Assembly: GCA_022925895.1 (NCBI GenBank)
Contig: JAKSYS010000256.1
Coordinates: 1-64,000, forward strand
Origin: Fragilaria crotonensis
Lineage: Eukaryota; Bacillariophyta; Fragilariophyceae; Fragilariales; Fragilariaceae
DNA: 64,000 nucleotides
Direction: 5' to 3'
Shown: in pieces, positions 1-12,569 of the stretch
Layout: the number at the start of each line of letters is the position of its first letter
Position numbering within the stretch: the first letter of the stretch is position 1
Position numbers and translations under genes: made by a program
The notes under the pieces: model-generated
Database searches by the model: none
What the model was told of the DNA's origin: nothing
What the model saw: the letters and a program-made list of their open reading frames with translations, nothing else

Positions 1-700
1 GACCAAGCCCCACATGTCCCTACCGGCAGTCCGAAGTCCCAACTCCCAACTCCCAACACCCAACTCCCGCGATCAAGAACGTACGAACTCCTACTAGCCA
101 CCAGTCCCAAGTGCCCACATATATGCACATGTGCGACGCTCCGACACCCGACACCCAGCTCTCCCCAAGTAAATAAGTACGGTGATACGGTCGTACCGTA
201 CTAGCACGTCGCATTGGTCGATGGTGTGAGAACCGATGACGCGGATGCCCGTTGCTTTAAGCAGAGCGATTAGCGATAGGTTGGAAGCAGCTGAGAGTAT
301 CTTACTAATCTAAGGATTGCCTTTTGAAACCTTTTACCTTTGCTTTTACTAGAGTAAGTAATGATGCCGATGGCTATGCGGCAATATTCATTTAGTTTAT
401 CAGACCCATAGTAGTACACCAGTGAGAGCAACACTGGCGAAAGCGTGAGAGAGGCCATGGAGCATCGTTGCAGCGAATCCTTGTGTGTATGTAATCGGAT
501 ATTGTTGACAACGGTCAAAAGCGGGCTCCGACAAGCACGAAACAACGGTAATGATGCAAGAGGGTATCCTTTGCACTCATATATGGCGATGGCGTAGCGA
601 AGCCAAACAAGACTGATCACCTTGCCGGCTAAACAACAGCGACCTGTGAAGCCCCTCACATGGTGATACACATGGGAATCCACTAACGTGTATACGGCGT
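1..700. other. Left-edge region without a supported gene
   Basis: I see no gene with recognisable protein similarity here. A 137-codon open frame on the minus strand (270-683) has no domain I recognise and an irregular composition, so I do not call it. The stretch lies just upstream of a copia-like gag remnant and could hold its decayed leader, but I found no copy of the sequence that follows that gag (from about 2384), so no 5' LTR is shown. Confidence 0.4.
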
Positions 701-2400
701 TTGCATAATGCCAACATCAACAGAAATATGGCTGAAGTCATGATGATGAACCCAGACGCCGGAATCGGTGACCCGGGAGAGGACGAAGTTCAAGGAGGTA
801 TATCAGCTGTGCTCCAGCTGATTGGATTCGAAAATGATATCGAGAGAAACGAAATCATGGTAGCAGGGATCGGTCAGTTCGTAAAAACGTAAAACGTGAA
901 CTAATTATTGGGTTGACACCATGTACTGGCCGGTAGGCCACTACTGTGTACCCGTGATCGGTCAGTTCGAAGATTTTTGCTACCTGGTTGAAAAGGATAT
1001 CAGGACATGGCCGAGGATGAGTTTGGTAAGAGGACAATCGCCAATGGAAGAATTGGATTCGGACTCGGGCGCACAAAGAAGTTGATCGATGTAATGCACT
1101 GGATTCAAGACTGCTTCAGAGCAAGCGATGTGCCAAACCCTTTGAACTTCAAGGAAGCGGTACTCTACCAAGCGTTAAGTTTGGCGCAAGTCCGTAAATC
1201 GGATATCGATCTCGTTTCTACGAACTCGAAGGAAGCGGACCCTGGGAAATTCAAGGACGAACGTAAGTGGCCGGAATGGGAGAAGTCCTTTACGAATTTT
1301 CTCTCCGTTATCCCAGGTGTCAACGGAATACCACTCTCGTACGTGGTCCGTGAGGTTGAGGAACCAGCGGAAGAGGCCGAGTACACGGCATTCAACGAAA
1401 GGATGACGAGTCGGCCCCCCCTTGTTGGTCAGTACTTTGTGGCCGATGCTCGCAGAGTCCACAACTTGTTGATTGGATATCTTCAAGGTGAGAACATCGA
1501 GACATGTATTTGCAGTATTGCTGAGTACCAAGACGGACGCAAGAACATGATGGCGCTGCGGCGCCACTATGCAGGAGAAGGGAACTCTACAAGGCGCATT
1601 GCAGATCCAAAGAAGATTCAAAACACCCTGCATTACAAAACAGAGAGAGCGATACCCTTCAACAAATTCCTTGATTCATTACAGCGTATGTTCACCGTAT
1701 TTGAGGAAGAGAATGAGCCATTGACAGAGCGAGCCAAAGTGGACGAGCTGCTCACCAAAGTCCAACACATGGCACTGGGAGCAGCGGTTGCACAATTAAG
1801 GTACCAGTTGAACACTGTGGGAATTACATTTACCGTTGCTGCAAACCACCTGAACTCCGAAATATCACAGACCCCGGACTACCAAATGTCACGAAAGATC
1901 AGCTCTATCAACACCCCTGGTCGGGGAGGCCGCGGAGGCCGAAGTGGATCTGGCAGAAGCGGACGCGGCGGCGGTCGTGGTCGTAGCGGGAGAGGAGAAC
2001 GAGGAAGCAACAATGGAGCGACAGGATACTATTCGCCAGAAGAATGGCAAAAGTTATCCTACGATGAAAGAGATAAGATCCAAAAAGATCGCGACAAGAA
2101 AGGCGAACAGGGAGGGACAAAGCGGGCTACTATCTTGTCTATCTCAGAGCTGACGACCAAGCAGATAACGACTGCCATCATCAGCTTGCTTCAGAAAGCG
2201 GCAACCACGAGCGACAAAGAAAGCGAGCTTGTGAGAAGGCTCAAAGCGCGCAGGATAAGTTCAAATTTGATAGTGGATCCATGAACGACAAGGATTGGGG
2301 AGATGTGATCCGCTGGGTTCTCCCTCAGGTGAAGGTTGACTTCCTGTTAAAGGATTTGAAGAAGACATCAGAAGGTGGAGAATGTTAACTCTGTCATTAT
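701..2400 (+). mobile_element. Copia-like (CoDi-type) LTR retrotransposon fossil, gag part
   Basis: This is a remnant of a Ty1/copia-type LTR retrotransposon of the kind common in diatoms. The largest open piece (1007-2284, 425 codons) has the usual diatom copia gag layout: a conserved W-and-F rich N-terminal half (about 1260-1800), a region with ALRRHY and FEEENEPLTERAKV wording, then a Gly/Arg-rich RNA-binding-like segment (about residues 300-345) and a basic tail. A shorter upstream piece from about 727 looks like the start of the same gag. No protease, integrase or reverse transcriptase follows, so pol is missing here. A purine tract near 2370-2383 followed by TGTTAAC could mark the border of a 3' LTR, but no second LTR was found. 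The copy is broken, with a few breaks, and looks moderately old. Confidence 0.7.
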
Positions 2401-2898
2401 ATGTTAATTTTTTGTGAGATGTGATTCATATATTGTTATTAGACACGGCTATATGGTTAAAAGTAAATGCAATATTGCTCAATAGTTGATATAATAGTCA
2501 TTTGTTACGGTATATATTTGAAAGTAATATTATTGATTGTTACCTTAACAAAATATCAAATTTAAGCATTGTAAGTCATAACATGTTTGGTTATTATGCG
2601 TCACAGTCGAATAAAGTGGTTAAAATTACGACATATATATTCTGATCTGACCATCATGGTTTATGGAATGACCTACGCTTATCACGCACTTCTTGTTTCT
2701 ATTGAACGGTATGTGTCTTACATCCCACATTTTTGTTATTGGATTGGAGAAGGGGATTACGAACGAACCATTTCTGGCTTCATTGAAAATAATCATTGTA
2801 CACCAATCATTTCTCGCAAGTTTTGTTGATCACAATAAAACATTTGTGTTCTGTTCTCATCACTCTGCAAATTAACGCAATCATCAGCAGGGATCAGC

Positions 2899-5800
2899 AT
2901 GTCAATGTCAACTAATGCTTGTGCCGTTTGTGGAAAGAGTTTCAAGAGGCTTCAGTCCCACCTCGCTCAAAATTTGGCATGTAAATCATTCTACATGTCA
3001 CGTGTCAATGCAGCATCTGCAACAGTGGCACCCACCATCCCGAACGACAGCATTGCGAACACAACTAATGCGTCGCAAGGCGGAAATCGTTCCACTTTCC
3101 CGAATTCGAGGACTTCACTCCGTGGGAGCGGTGCATCTGTAAGAGGAGAGGCGGGGGATCCTCTGCATCACGTCAACGATTTGAACGCAGTTGACGATGA
3201 CAATTTTGTGATGTTTGAAGACAACGACGCTGGCAATCAGGATACCTTCAAAGAAACTGAAGAAGAGGACGAGGAAGGTCCTGATCTTGGTGTGTTGGAT
3301 TTGTGTTTGGAACTGTTCAAGCTGCGAGCGAATCCACTAGGTCTCGCGCAATTTTCCCAGGAGGAGAAGGTCCTAATTGAGTTATTGGATCTCCTTAGAA
3401 AGCTGCACTGTCCTCTCAAAGCATTTACCGTCATACTGAAGTGGGCTGCCAAATCAAACGCAAGTGGTCATGTGTTCCGCGAGGGTTTTCAACCAACTCG
3501 CAAGAAGGTCATCGCCAAGTTGTACGAAAGGTATAATATGAATGGACTGATCCCCAAGGAGAAGAAATTGTATCTCCCTTACACGCAGAGGATAGTGTCC
3601 ATGGTTTTTTTTATGCCCGCGAGGTGTTCGCGTCGCTTCTCTCATGTCCCACACTTAATCAGGACACAATTTTTTTTTTGATGAAGCAAAGGATCCGTTG
3701 TTTGTTGCACCACAAGCATCGTCCGATGTTGGTGACATACACACAGGTCGTTGTTACAGAAAGACGTACGATGCCCTGATAAAGGACCCCGGTGTTGACA
3801 TGCTCCTACCTTGTGTCATGGCGATGGACAAGACCCACATCGACATGGCCGGACGGCTCCAGATGGAGCCCATAACAGTCTCACACGGCCTTTTGAACCA
3901 CATTACGCGCCGCCTTCCAAGCGCCATGCGCATCCTTGGATACATCAATCACAGCACCCCCGCCAACCTCCCATCGGACGCCGAAATTGATCCCAAGTTC
4001 AATGCACCCGCAGACTTGCCAAAGGATGTGCACCGCGTCAACAACCCAATTCGGTGCCCTGATGAAAATGTCAGCTGGGCGACATTACTCCTCAACGAGA
4101 CACATGCAGATCCAGTTTATTCTCGAAGAGTCTGGTTTTTTCAGTTACAAAAGTACGGCTTCCGATGGAATCTGCAGTACAACGGAACAATGCACCCCGT
4201 CGTGTTCCACCCGTATGTCCCGTTCATCATTGGTGACACAGAGGGTCACGACCGCCTATGTGGGCACTACACCGCCCGATTTTCACAGATCAAACAACTT
4301 TGTCGCATCTGTGAGTGCCCTACATACTTGACTGGTTACTCGAAGTCTAAGTTTCCCACCGCCTTCCGAGAAAATGGACACCCTTGTACGCAAGGGTTTT
4401 ACCAACGAGCTCCAATTGCTGTCACAGACCTACCTTAACACCGGCTTTGCCAGGGTTCGTTTTGGTCTGCACAATCAGCGGGGCATTTTTGGTGCCTGTC
4501 CAGGTGAGATGCTGCACTTGATTTCTCTTGGTTGGTTCAAATACTGCCTGCAGGCTTTCTCCACCCAAGCCGGTCCCAAGTCCAACGCATTGAAGGAGTA
4601 CGATCAACTGTGTGCAAAATTGGGCCGCAAACTGTCAAGACAGAGTGACCGCGACGTCCCGCGAACCAACTTTCCCAAGGGATTCTCATCAGGAACCAAT
4701 CTGATGGGACACGAGATGGCGGGGTGCCTCTTGGTGAAGTTATTTGCGTTGCACACCACCTGCTTCCGCGCTATCTTTGATGTCGGGAAGAAGGAACCGA
4801 GACTTGGGGTTCCCGACCAAAGGCTTCGTTACGAAAACCATGTCACCGATTGGATTGACATCGTGACTGCTCTTCTAGTGTGGCATCAATGGATGAAGCA
4901 ACCATCCATTCCAAAGAAAATGGTGAAGCGTTCGCATGCGGCAGTTCAGTGGCTGATGCGTGTTGTTGCTGAAGTGGCACCTCGCCCAGGAGCAATGGGA
5001 AACAACACAATCAAGACACATTTGGTCCTGCATCTGTGCGAGGACATTCTTGACCACGGCGTCCCAGAGAATGTAAACAGTTCGTACGCGGAGTCAGCCC
5101 ACATTCCACTCGCAAAGGTAACATCACGGAACACCCAGAAACGAGCCGTTTCATTCACCAAGCAAGCTGCCCATCGCTATGTTGAGAATCTTGTTGTATC
5201 GCTTGCTTCCGCGGACATGGACACCGAAAAAGCGATGCCTGCAACAGAGCAGGTCAACCCGTTGCATTACTTGTTGACGGCAAGGGTGGCCGACACTTCA
5301 ACCTTTCATGGAAGACTGGTGATGAATTTTCAGCGTGCCGCTGGACTCACCCGTCTCCTGGTGACAACATGGAGACAGCCCACCTTTCAACCCGAGTGAT
5401 GGACTTCCTGAGTCAACACTGCTTGCCCAAGGTGCCACAGCACTCACTTCCATGCTTCACATTGTTTACCGACGGTAAGGGCAACAAGTACCGCGCTCAC
5501 CCCTGTTACGATGGCAAAGCCTGGAACGACAGCGCAATGATCAAGTGGGAAGGATACCCGCAATTACCCAGCATTCATCCACACCTTTGTTGATCTTCGC
5601 GGGCTTCCAAACGGAGAGCGCATTAACATCAAAGCAAATGGGCAGAAAAATTTGGAAGCCGGATTGTACGCTGTCGCCCATTCGTTTGATCCAGTTTCCG
5701 TTGGTGACCTCGACACTCCAAACACTCTCATAGGGCGCTACACCCCACATTTCCACTCACCCGATGAGAGACATCCCACCTTGTTCCTGGTGGACGTCAA

Positions 5801-6248
5801 GTCAATCTTATCTCCAGTACTCGGCATCGAAGACGTCCCCCCATTTGGAGTAGAGAAAGCGCCGAGGCGCAAGCGGTGTCACCTGTTTTTGATCCGTCGG
5901 AAGGCGGAGTGGCCCCAAGCGTGGGATTCTCTCATCAATAAGTGTCATCACGATTTGGAACACGACGTCGACGACGACACTTGGTTTGAAGAGGAGTACG
6001 AGAAAGAATTCGTCAGCCGCCTGCCAAGTGGCCGGGAGGTGCATAGGGTCAAGACCCCCGAAGAGTTTGGAGCCGAGGTTGCTGCAAAGAAGGCCGAAAA
6101 GGTCGCTGCCAAGAAGAAGAGGGAGGACACCGCCACAGAGAAAGCGGCGGCAAAGGCTGCGAAGGCTGTGAAGGCCACCGCCACACAACAGTCCATAGGG
6201 AATTTGAAACGCAGAAGGGAAGCTCCCACGAAGACAAACAAGGGGTAG
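2899..6248 (+). pseudogene. CMC/Plavaka-type transposase, decayed
   Basis: This would cut and paste the element. The start at 2899 opens on a C2H2-like finger (CAVCGKSFKRLQSH then a distal Cys), then an acidic stretch. The catalytic part begins near 3800 with VMAMDKTHIDMAGRLQMEP, followed by an RRLPSAMRILGYINHS block, a CRICECPT zinc-binding-like motif near 4300 and a GEMLHLISLGWFKYCL block near 4500; these are hallmarks of Plavaka-like transposases. The tail (5420-6248) gives an FTDGKGNKYRAHP block, a GRYTPHFHSP block and a basic coiled tail. The reading is spread over all three plus frames: frame 1 from 2899, frame 2 to 4438, frame 3 to 5399, then further switches near 5380, 5570 and 5700. 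At least two early shifts fall in T homopolymers (3604-3611 and 3670-3679). Some breaks could be introns or sequencing errors, but the number points to decay. Confidence 0.75.
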
Positions 6249-6488
6249 GCAGTCCTTTGGGTGCCATCAATGATAGTACCAGTAGAAGGAGTAGTTTCAG
6301 TATTCAAATCGAACATGTTGTTTATTTTTTTTGTTTCCTCGGTATTGTGTACCTTCCACCAACCTCCAGGTCAGTTGGCCGCACCCGCCAGCCACCAAAA
6401 GCCACACTCCCACCAGCTGTACGTGTTTCCTTGTCCACGCAAGCATCTGTGCAGCGGGGTGCCCGATCGCCCACAGCCGGCACCCAAT

Positions 6489-9074
6489 TTAGAGAACGGA
6501 ATCGCCACTTGTTGCCACCATCATCGGTGGCATCTTCATTCTGCCAGTCGGCATGGGATGGAGAATCACGACCAAGATCTCCTTTCTTCCGTTTGTCGGA
6601 ACAGCATGGCCACTCGCCACAAGCAGCTCCCTTCCAACAAACCAGCGGCACGACGGAGGGGAGCTCAACTGTCGGCTCGACAGATGCGAACTCAACAGCA
6701 GGACAACCTGCGACCACGGCATCCCTGGATTCAATCCGAGGCCCCCACGGGGTCTTCTCCTCCTCCTGTTTGGCCGCTTCTTGCGATCCACCACCGCTTT
6801 AACAGGAGAGGGCTTTTGGGGACAGAAACAGTCGGCACACGCGGCGCGCCCCGCCTCCACAATTTTTTCCTTCGCTGCCGTGAAAGTTCCATAAAGATAA
6901 TTTCGGAAGGGAGACTCCCTCTTCCTGGCAACAAACCCACGTTCCATCCCGTCTGGACAGGAAACTGACGTGCAGTGCCGGATCACCCTGCCATCCCAGC
7001 TGATGGCCACGCCGTGGCCAAGTTTCACCGCCATGCCACTGAACTTGGTTTTCGTGCCCGGTCGCAGGCCACACACACTGGGGATAACAAAATACCAGTT
7101 CTTCCCAAGGCCCAGCACCTCCTCTGTCCACACACTATAGCCCTGCGAGGCATCGTTCACGTCGTAGTGCAAGGAATTGCCCAGGTTTATGCTCATATCG
7201 ACGGTGTATCCGACCCGTTGTCTACGCTCCAACGCCTCCATTTTCCTCCGAAGTTTCTCGCGAAGGCAATCGCCATCGTCTCTTTCGTCGTCGTCATCAT
7301 CATCATCATCATCATCATCATAATTCTCGTTGTCGCAATCCGACCCACCCCCGCACGACCCCCCAATTGGAAGGGCAACGCCATCCATCGGTGGCACCGG
7401 ACTCAGTCCAGAGTTCTCCTCGGTGTCCCTTATCACGGAGTATACCACAGGGAAACAGCGACTCCCAAGGGTTGCCAAGTCAACCACGAGACCCCGGAGG
7501 ACACTATCCAAAACACATCCATTGGCTGCGTAAGGAATTTTGCCATGAACAGCAAGGCCTGTTGGGGACTCTTTTTTCTCGATTCTGGTGCCCAGTGCAA
7601 ACATTGAACCGACATCGGACGACTTAGCCCTGGCAGTGCCCTTCGCCCCCGACACTCGGATCTCACGACACCACGATGTCAACCGCTCCAGCAACTCAAG
7701 GTGGTCATCGCATGCACTGATCTTCGTTACGTTCCGGATGGCAACAACAGACTCACGGTTTGGAATTCCATCGACGCGAACGTGAACATCAACAAAGTGA
7801 GTTTCATCCGGATCAATGATCCAGCAAGACTCCGGCAGATTGTAGTGGTGGCTGCCGTCAACGTAATGCCGGCAATCAAACTTCGCACTACTAGAATTTT
7901 TGAGTTTGTTGCGGAATTCATGAGCGCGGTAGTCAGCAGGGACAGTCCGCAGGTCAACACCAGCAATGAAATCCGGTGGTAACGCAGGTAATTCAGCATC
8001 ACTATTGTGTACGGCCCTGTACACCACCCGATTCTGTAGGGAACTGGGTAGGTACCCCGTGGAGATCCTCCATACAGAAACGCGGCGGTTGTCGCCTAGA
8101 CCGTGATCAAAATAGAACCGCCTCACAAAGCTGTCACCGCCAAAGGCATACAACGGGAAGTTGTGTTCTGTTCCCTCCACCTCTGCAAGCGGAGCCAGCT
8201 CATATCGTATGCTCTCAGCGTGCCCGGCACGCCAGCATCCCCAATGTGACGGTCACGGTGACAATAGAACACCCCACACTGAGGTAGGAACAGAATTGCA
8301 GCCCGGTAGAAATGATCCATCCCAGGGCCAATGTCTTCCGGTTTGCGTGACAGGGCATGACGAACTGCATCGCAGTCACACAACGGCCGCCACCACCACT
8401 CCTCCCCCCTTTTCACCGCCAGTCAAAACGGCCGGTGAAGGAGCCCGATTGAGTATCACGTCCATCACGTAGAACTCGTTGAGGAACTCCGACTGGAGTC
8501 CGGACTCTGGGAACATGTCGGCAGCCGAACGCAATTGAAACGGCTTGCATCTAAAAGCCTTTGCAATGACGCTCACGGGAGTAAAACACAAGAATTCGCG
8601 GCACTCCCTATCACCACCCTTGATTGCCTTCACGAATCTCCGCCTGAATGCACTCCTCTCCTCCGGAACAACGGCCATGGACAACAGCGACATAATGCGC
8701 TGATGAGTTGGGCGATTCTGCCTCTCGTCGCGCCCAGTAGGAAGGAATTTCCCACCGTCCGCCCCAACACTCGCTCCTGGAACACGTGGCGAGTTCCCCA
8801 GGTTCCTGACACACGCCATAGTTGGGGAAGTCTTATTCCCGGTCTCCGCAGCCTTCTTCTTTGCAAACTTCCTCTTCTTTGGGAGCTTCTTTGTCTTTGC
8901 CAACCCCACTCCCACCACCTTCCTCTCCACCGCAACCGTCACCCGGTTCTCCACAACAACCTCCTCGCCGACGCAACCAACGTCGCGTCGATTTGGCGAC
9001 ATCGGGCTCTCTACTGCTTCCTGGCAGGTAGTGAGCCGCACAATGCCAGTTCCGTGTCCTTTTTGACGAAGCAA
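6489..9074 (-). pseudogene. Transposon accessory protein, putative 2OG-Fe(II) dioxygenase-like (copy 1)
   Basis: The function is unproven. The N-terminal piece (9074-8376) is basic (KKLPKKRKFAKKK, possible nuclear signal). A middle piece (8416-8123) holds YRAAILFLP and GVFYCHRDRH blocks. The long C-terminal piece (8180-6489, 563 codons) carries an acidic tract coded by an ATC microsatellite at 7288-7322, then SINLGNSLHYDVNDASQG, VWTEE, NWYFVIPS, GHGVAISWDGRVIRHCTS and YGTFTAAK. H338 and D340 (about 7169-7161) with H402 (about 6977) match the H-x-D...H iron triad of 2-oxoglutarate dioxygenases; K437 or a nearby Arg could bind 2OG. Every one of these blocks recurs in the copy at 29.1-32.3 kb. 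The three pieces overlap in different frames, so the gene has two frame changes or undetected introns. It is convergent with the Plavaka transposase. The dioxygenase reading is inference from motifs; conservation between the copies is seen directly. Confidence 0.55.
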
Positions 9075-9753
9075 TCAACACGCTTCCTGGCGCGGACTGT
9101 CTATTCGTCTCAAAGGAAGCAAGAACGATCCGACGGCGACGTTATGTTGCAAAACACAATCAATGAACGAAGTACTTCATAGAAGTACTCTGACACCAGA
9201 TTGTGATTTTTGGTGTCAGTGCGCGCAGAAAACAGGCAAAACAAGATACACTACGTGCTATGCAAAAAAAGGCAACTTCATACATGGGAACTCCTACCAA
9301 GACCTTTAAATGAGGTGCATTTACTTAGAGTAATTGCAAGAGTACAGCCATATATACATGCTTTTCATATACAGATTTAATTCGTAGCAATGTAAATAAT
9401 GCATGTGTGTATATGTAAAATGAAATGACATGCACATTGCATAAATATTTCGTGCTTAAGCAAATTCAATAGTCAGAAAAAAACAAAATGCTTATTTACA
9501 TGTATGTATGATTTATTATTTTCCCATGACTGGACTTCATACTGCTACATGGACATCGTACTGCAGCGTACGTATCAACAGTAGTCAAATTTTTATGATC
9601 CGTGTCTCAAACTGTCATAAGATTCATAATCCACCTATGTATTCAACGCGACACACATATTCAAAGATATGTTAATAAATATATTTGTATACACCGTACT
9701 AATAAACATATATACACAAACTACTAGTAGTACCACTGCTGCGTACGACATTT
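9075..9753. other. Intergenic, AT-rich, no gene; hairpin at 9190-9219
   Basis: No coding region is supported. CTGACACCA (9190-9198) and TGGTGTCAG (9211-9219) form a perfect 9-bp stem with a 12-nt loop, about 115 bp upstream of the accessory gene's first codon; it may be a subterminal structure of the transposon. The rest is AT-rich with homopolymer runs. Confidence 0.5.
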
Positions 9754-9831
9754 CACACTGCACACTGCACACTGCACACTGCACACTGCACACTGCACAC
9801 TGCACACTGCACACTGCACACTGCACACTGC
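9754..9831. repeat. Heptamer microsatellite (CACACTG)n
   Basis: About 11 head-to-tail copies of the 7-bp unit CACACTG, nearly perfect. It lies about 280 bp upstream of the GT92 gene and beside a GTAC-rich island at 9848-9885. Confidence 0.95.
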
Positions 9832-10111
9832 ACCCTCCACAATGTTACCAGGTACAAGTACCAGGTACTCGAGTACGACGTACACTTGCATGCATACCGC
9901 GAATCGCGAATTGCGACAGGTAAAAAAAGGTGCGTTTGTCGTGATTTTTGATCTGACTGATATTTAACCTCGAGCACTTCAGAGGTCAGAGGAGTTCATT
10001 CTTTCCCCGATCATCGAAATGCATCGTACAGTTCAGAACATTCACCCACCAGCAGTGTTATCTTCATCCACCAGCAACCATTAATTTCGACTTTGTTGCT
10101 CATGCGTCACA

Positions 10112-12569
10112 ATGTCTAGTCTAACTCATCGACGAACTTCTGCAGAGGCGTTACGCAGACGCGGGAAAAGGTTTTCAGAAGCTACGTTGTTAAGAATGCT
10201 TTTCGTAATGCTGGGAGTGATATTTGTTCTGTACGCCACTTTGATGGTTGCCATTGCAAGATACACCCATTTGTATCCTCCTTCCCTTAAGGCCCATTCT
10301 CTTGATTTGCCCCTAGGGAATGGATCTCCTCATCAGCAGAGGCGCGATCTGAGGCCTGCCCTACACCCAATTCTGGTTGTTGAAGTCAGATCACAGACTG
10401 AAACGCGAAAACCGACTCCGATCGCGTTACGACCATCCATAGAGTGGAAAGATAAGATTTTGAAAGCGTACCTCGAGCCTGTGGATCAGAGTTCTTGGGA
10501 TGTCAAGCCATTGCCTGTTAGGACAACGACATCAACTAAATTGAAGGTCGTCGAATACCCTCAACTATCCTCGTGCTCGAGATTGCCGGAGCAGTGGCCG
10601 GTGGACGATTATCCAGAAGAGGATCCCTTCTTGCCTTGGATTCACGATGTTTTCCCCACTTATGACGGCAAGTTCATTCAGTTCGTAGCGCAAAACCGAA
10701 GACGATGTGACACTGGGATGAGCTATGTTGATCGAGCCAAGGTCAAACATCGACTACCTCACCTTGCCTTGTTTCAGCATGTTCCAGTCAAACGCATTGA
10801 CGGGGGTCGCTATCGTTTATCGAGTCACGACGAAGCAGATGCAGACGGAATGGAAACCCGTTTCATTTGTCGATTCAAACCGAGTATGGACGAAACGCTC
10901 TCCGTGCATAACTTTAATTATGATTACGTGTCATACAGAAAGAGTCACAAGCAAACCTTCACGGAGCTGGGGAAATGGGATGTCAAATCGCTCCATACTT
11001 CCCAACTACTCTTTCGGTGCCCCGTACCCGATTACTTACAACAACAAGTTCGGGATGGCACGTCTGTGATCGACGATTTTGCCACCCTCTTTGTTGACCT
11101 TATTCCGATAAGAACTCCACCGCGCTTCGAACCGCCAGATTCGTTCCTCCCTCCACGGTATGAAAAATTTACCAACAAGACCGCTGAGTTCAAGCCAGAG
11201 GAACACTGGGGTAGTGCACATGTTCTTCCAGAGATCGATGACAGCGGACGCTGGGAAAACGTTCCAATTTGTAAACCTTCGTTGATGACTTATGAACCTG
11301 AAGCAGATTTGAAAACGAGGGTGGAACAAAAGAAGCCTTATAAGCTTGTTTCGTGTCTTTGGGCATCTGCTGGTTATGCCACGCGAGGGGATCGCTTCTC
11401 TATCAGCGACGGACAGCGACGCCTCAGAGAGTGGCTGCACTACGTCTTCTTGGTGGGCTTTGATCACGTCTATGTTTACGACAATAGCGGCGCCCAATCA
11501 AACATGACGTCATTAAAGCCTATTATTGATGAATTTCCGGGCAAGGTATCGAGAATAGTATGGCCTTCCAAAGTGTGCAATGTAAGTATTTTATTCCTTC
11601 GTGTTCCCCTGTCCACGAAGACCCCATACCAACACCACGACACTCAGAACAACAGAAACTTCGCTGACAGCCCTGGTGAACGATCGTCCCAATATGCAGC
11701 CGAGTCATCTTGTCGTCTGAGGTTCGGGGATCACACGGATTGGATTGGCCAGTTCGACATAGACGAGTATTTGTCGCCACAAGGCGACTTCGATTCTTTA
11801 CCTCCACTTCTCGACAAGCTGGACCAAGAGGGGAAGAAAATCGTCTCCTTCGGGTCTTGGAGAGCGTGGCCAAGGAAGAATCTTATTGAGTAAGTGTTTC
11901 CCCCTAGCTTTTGCTGGACTTTGCCTGCTGCACTCACACATTCTCTCGAAAAGGAAACCTGTCAGAATTAATAATAGATCGCTTTGTGCGTCCACGTTGC
12001 CTTGCTTTAACGTCGAAATCCCCGCCCAGAGAACAATTCTTCAGGCTTACAATTGCGATCGGCAGCGGGGCCAGAAAAAGGAGAAAATGCCCGCTGAAAA
12101 GCAGCTCTATCGACCAGACTACGTCAAACTCCACTTTGTTCACTACTCAACAGTGACGCTCCTTACGTTAATGAACCGAGAGGAGACCGAACGTTTTGGT
12201 CGGCCATGGAGAAGGCATCTTGCAGCAGATCCGCTCTCGCGATTTGGAAACGAAGTCACCGAAGCTACCATGCTTCATGCGAAAGCCATCGCGACACAAG
12301 ACACTGCGGGCTGGTTGACGGCTTGCAGGTTGGGATCTAGTCAGATGTGTCGTATCGGCAACCCTTACCCCGAAGGCGCCGAAGAAGCTGGGATAACTGC
12401 TGATAGCGGCAACTGGACCTACAACTGGTGAGTGGATAGTGTTTGGTTGTACGATCTTTGCCCGCCGATCAACTAATGGTGGTTTTCTCCAAGCTATGTG
12501 AACGAGAAAATCGAAAATTTCTTCGTGCCTCAGCTCGAAAAGTCCATGAATCTTTCGATGGGAAGGTAG
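10112..12569 (+). CDS. GT92-family (DUF23) glycosyltransferase, type II membrane protein
   Basis: A predicted Golgi/ER glycosyltransferase of family GT92, whose members transfer sugar to glycans or glycoconjugates; the acceptor is unknown. Four exons: 10112-11581, 11648-11889, 11954-12427 and 12494-12569. All three introns are GT-AG (66, 64 and 66 nt), and the joined frame of 753 codons runs cleanly to TAG. The first intron is a multiple of three and has no stop, so a naive frame reads through it. A basic N-terminus and one hydrophobic segment (about residues 27-49) suggest a type II signal anchor. The catalytic domain has VGFDHVYVYDNSG (448-460) and WIGQFDIDEYLSP (522-534), the usual GT92 metal and donor-binding block. 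The C-terminal exon ends PQLEKSMNLSMGR. The start is the first ATG after a stop-rich leader. Gene structure and family are well supported; the substrate is not. Confidence 0.85.

Larger units (their letters stand above)
2890..9230. mobile_element. CMC/Plavaka-type DNA transposon with convergent accessory gene
   Basis: One composite DNA element. The plus strand carries a decayed transposase (2899-6248) and the minus strand a second protein (6489-9074). Their 3' ends face each other about 240 bp apart. The transposase is of the Plavaka branch of the CMC (CACTA/Mirage/Chapaev) superfamily. The same N-terminal coding segment recurs at 44.56-45.08 kb, which shows this is a repeat family. I could not fix the terminal inverted repeats or target-site duplication by eye; the limits given are the coding limits plus the hairpin at 9190-9219. 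About 500 bp of AT-rich sequence (2390-2890) precedes the transposase and may belong to the element. Confidence 0.65.

Noticed and set aside
270-683. 137-codon minus-strand open frame
   Set aside because: No recognisable domain, irregular composition, and located beside a transposon fossil; likely chance.
6257-8300. Plus-strand frames of 60-235 codons opposite the accessory gene
   Set aside because: They are antisense shadows of the minus-strand coding sequence, which alone has a homologue at 29-32 kb.
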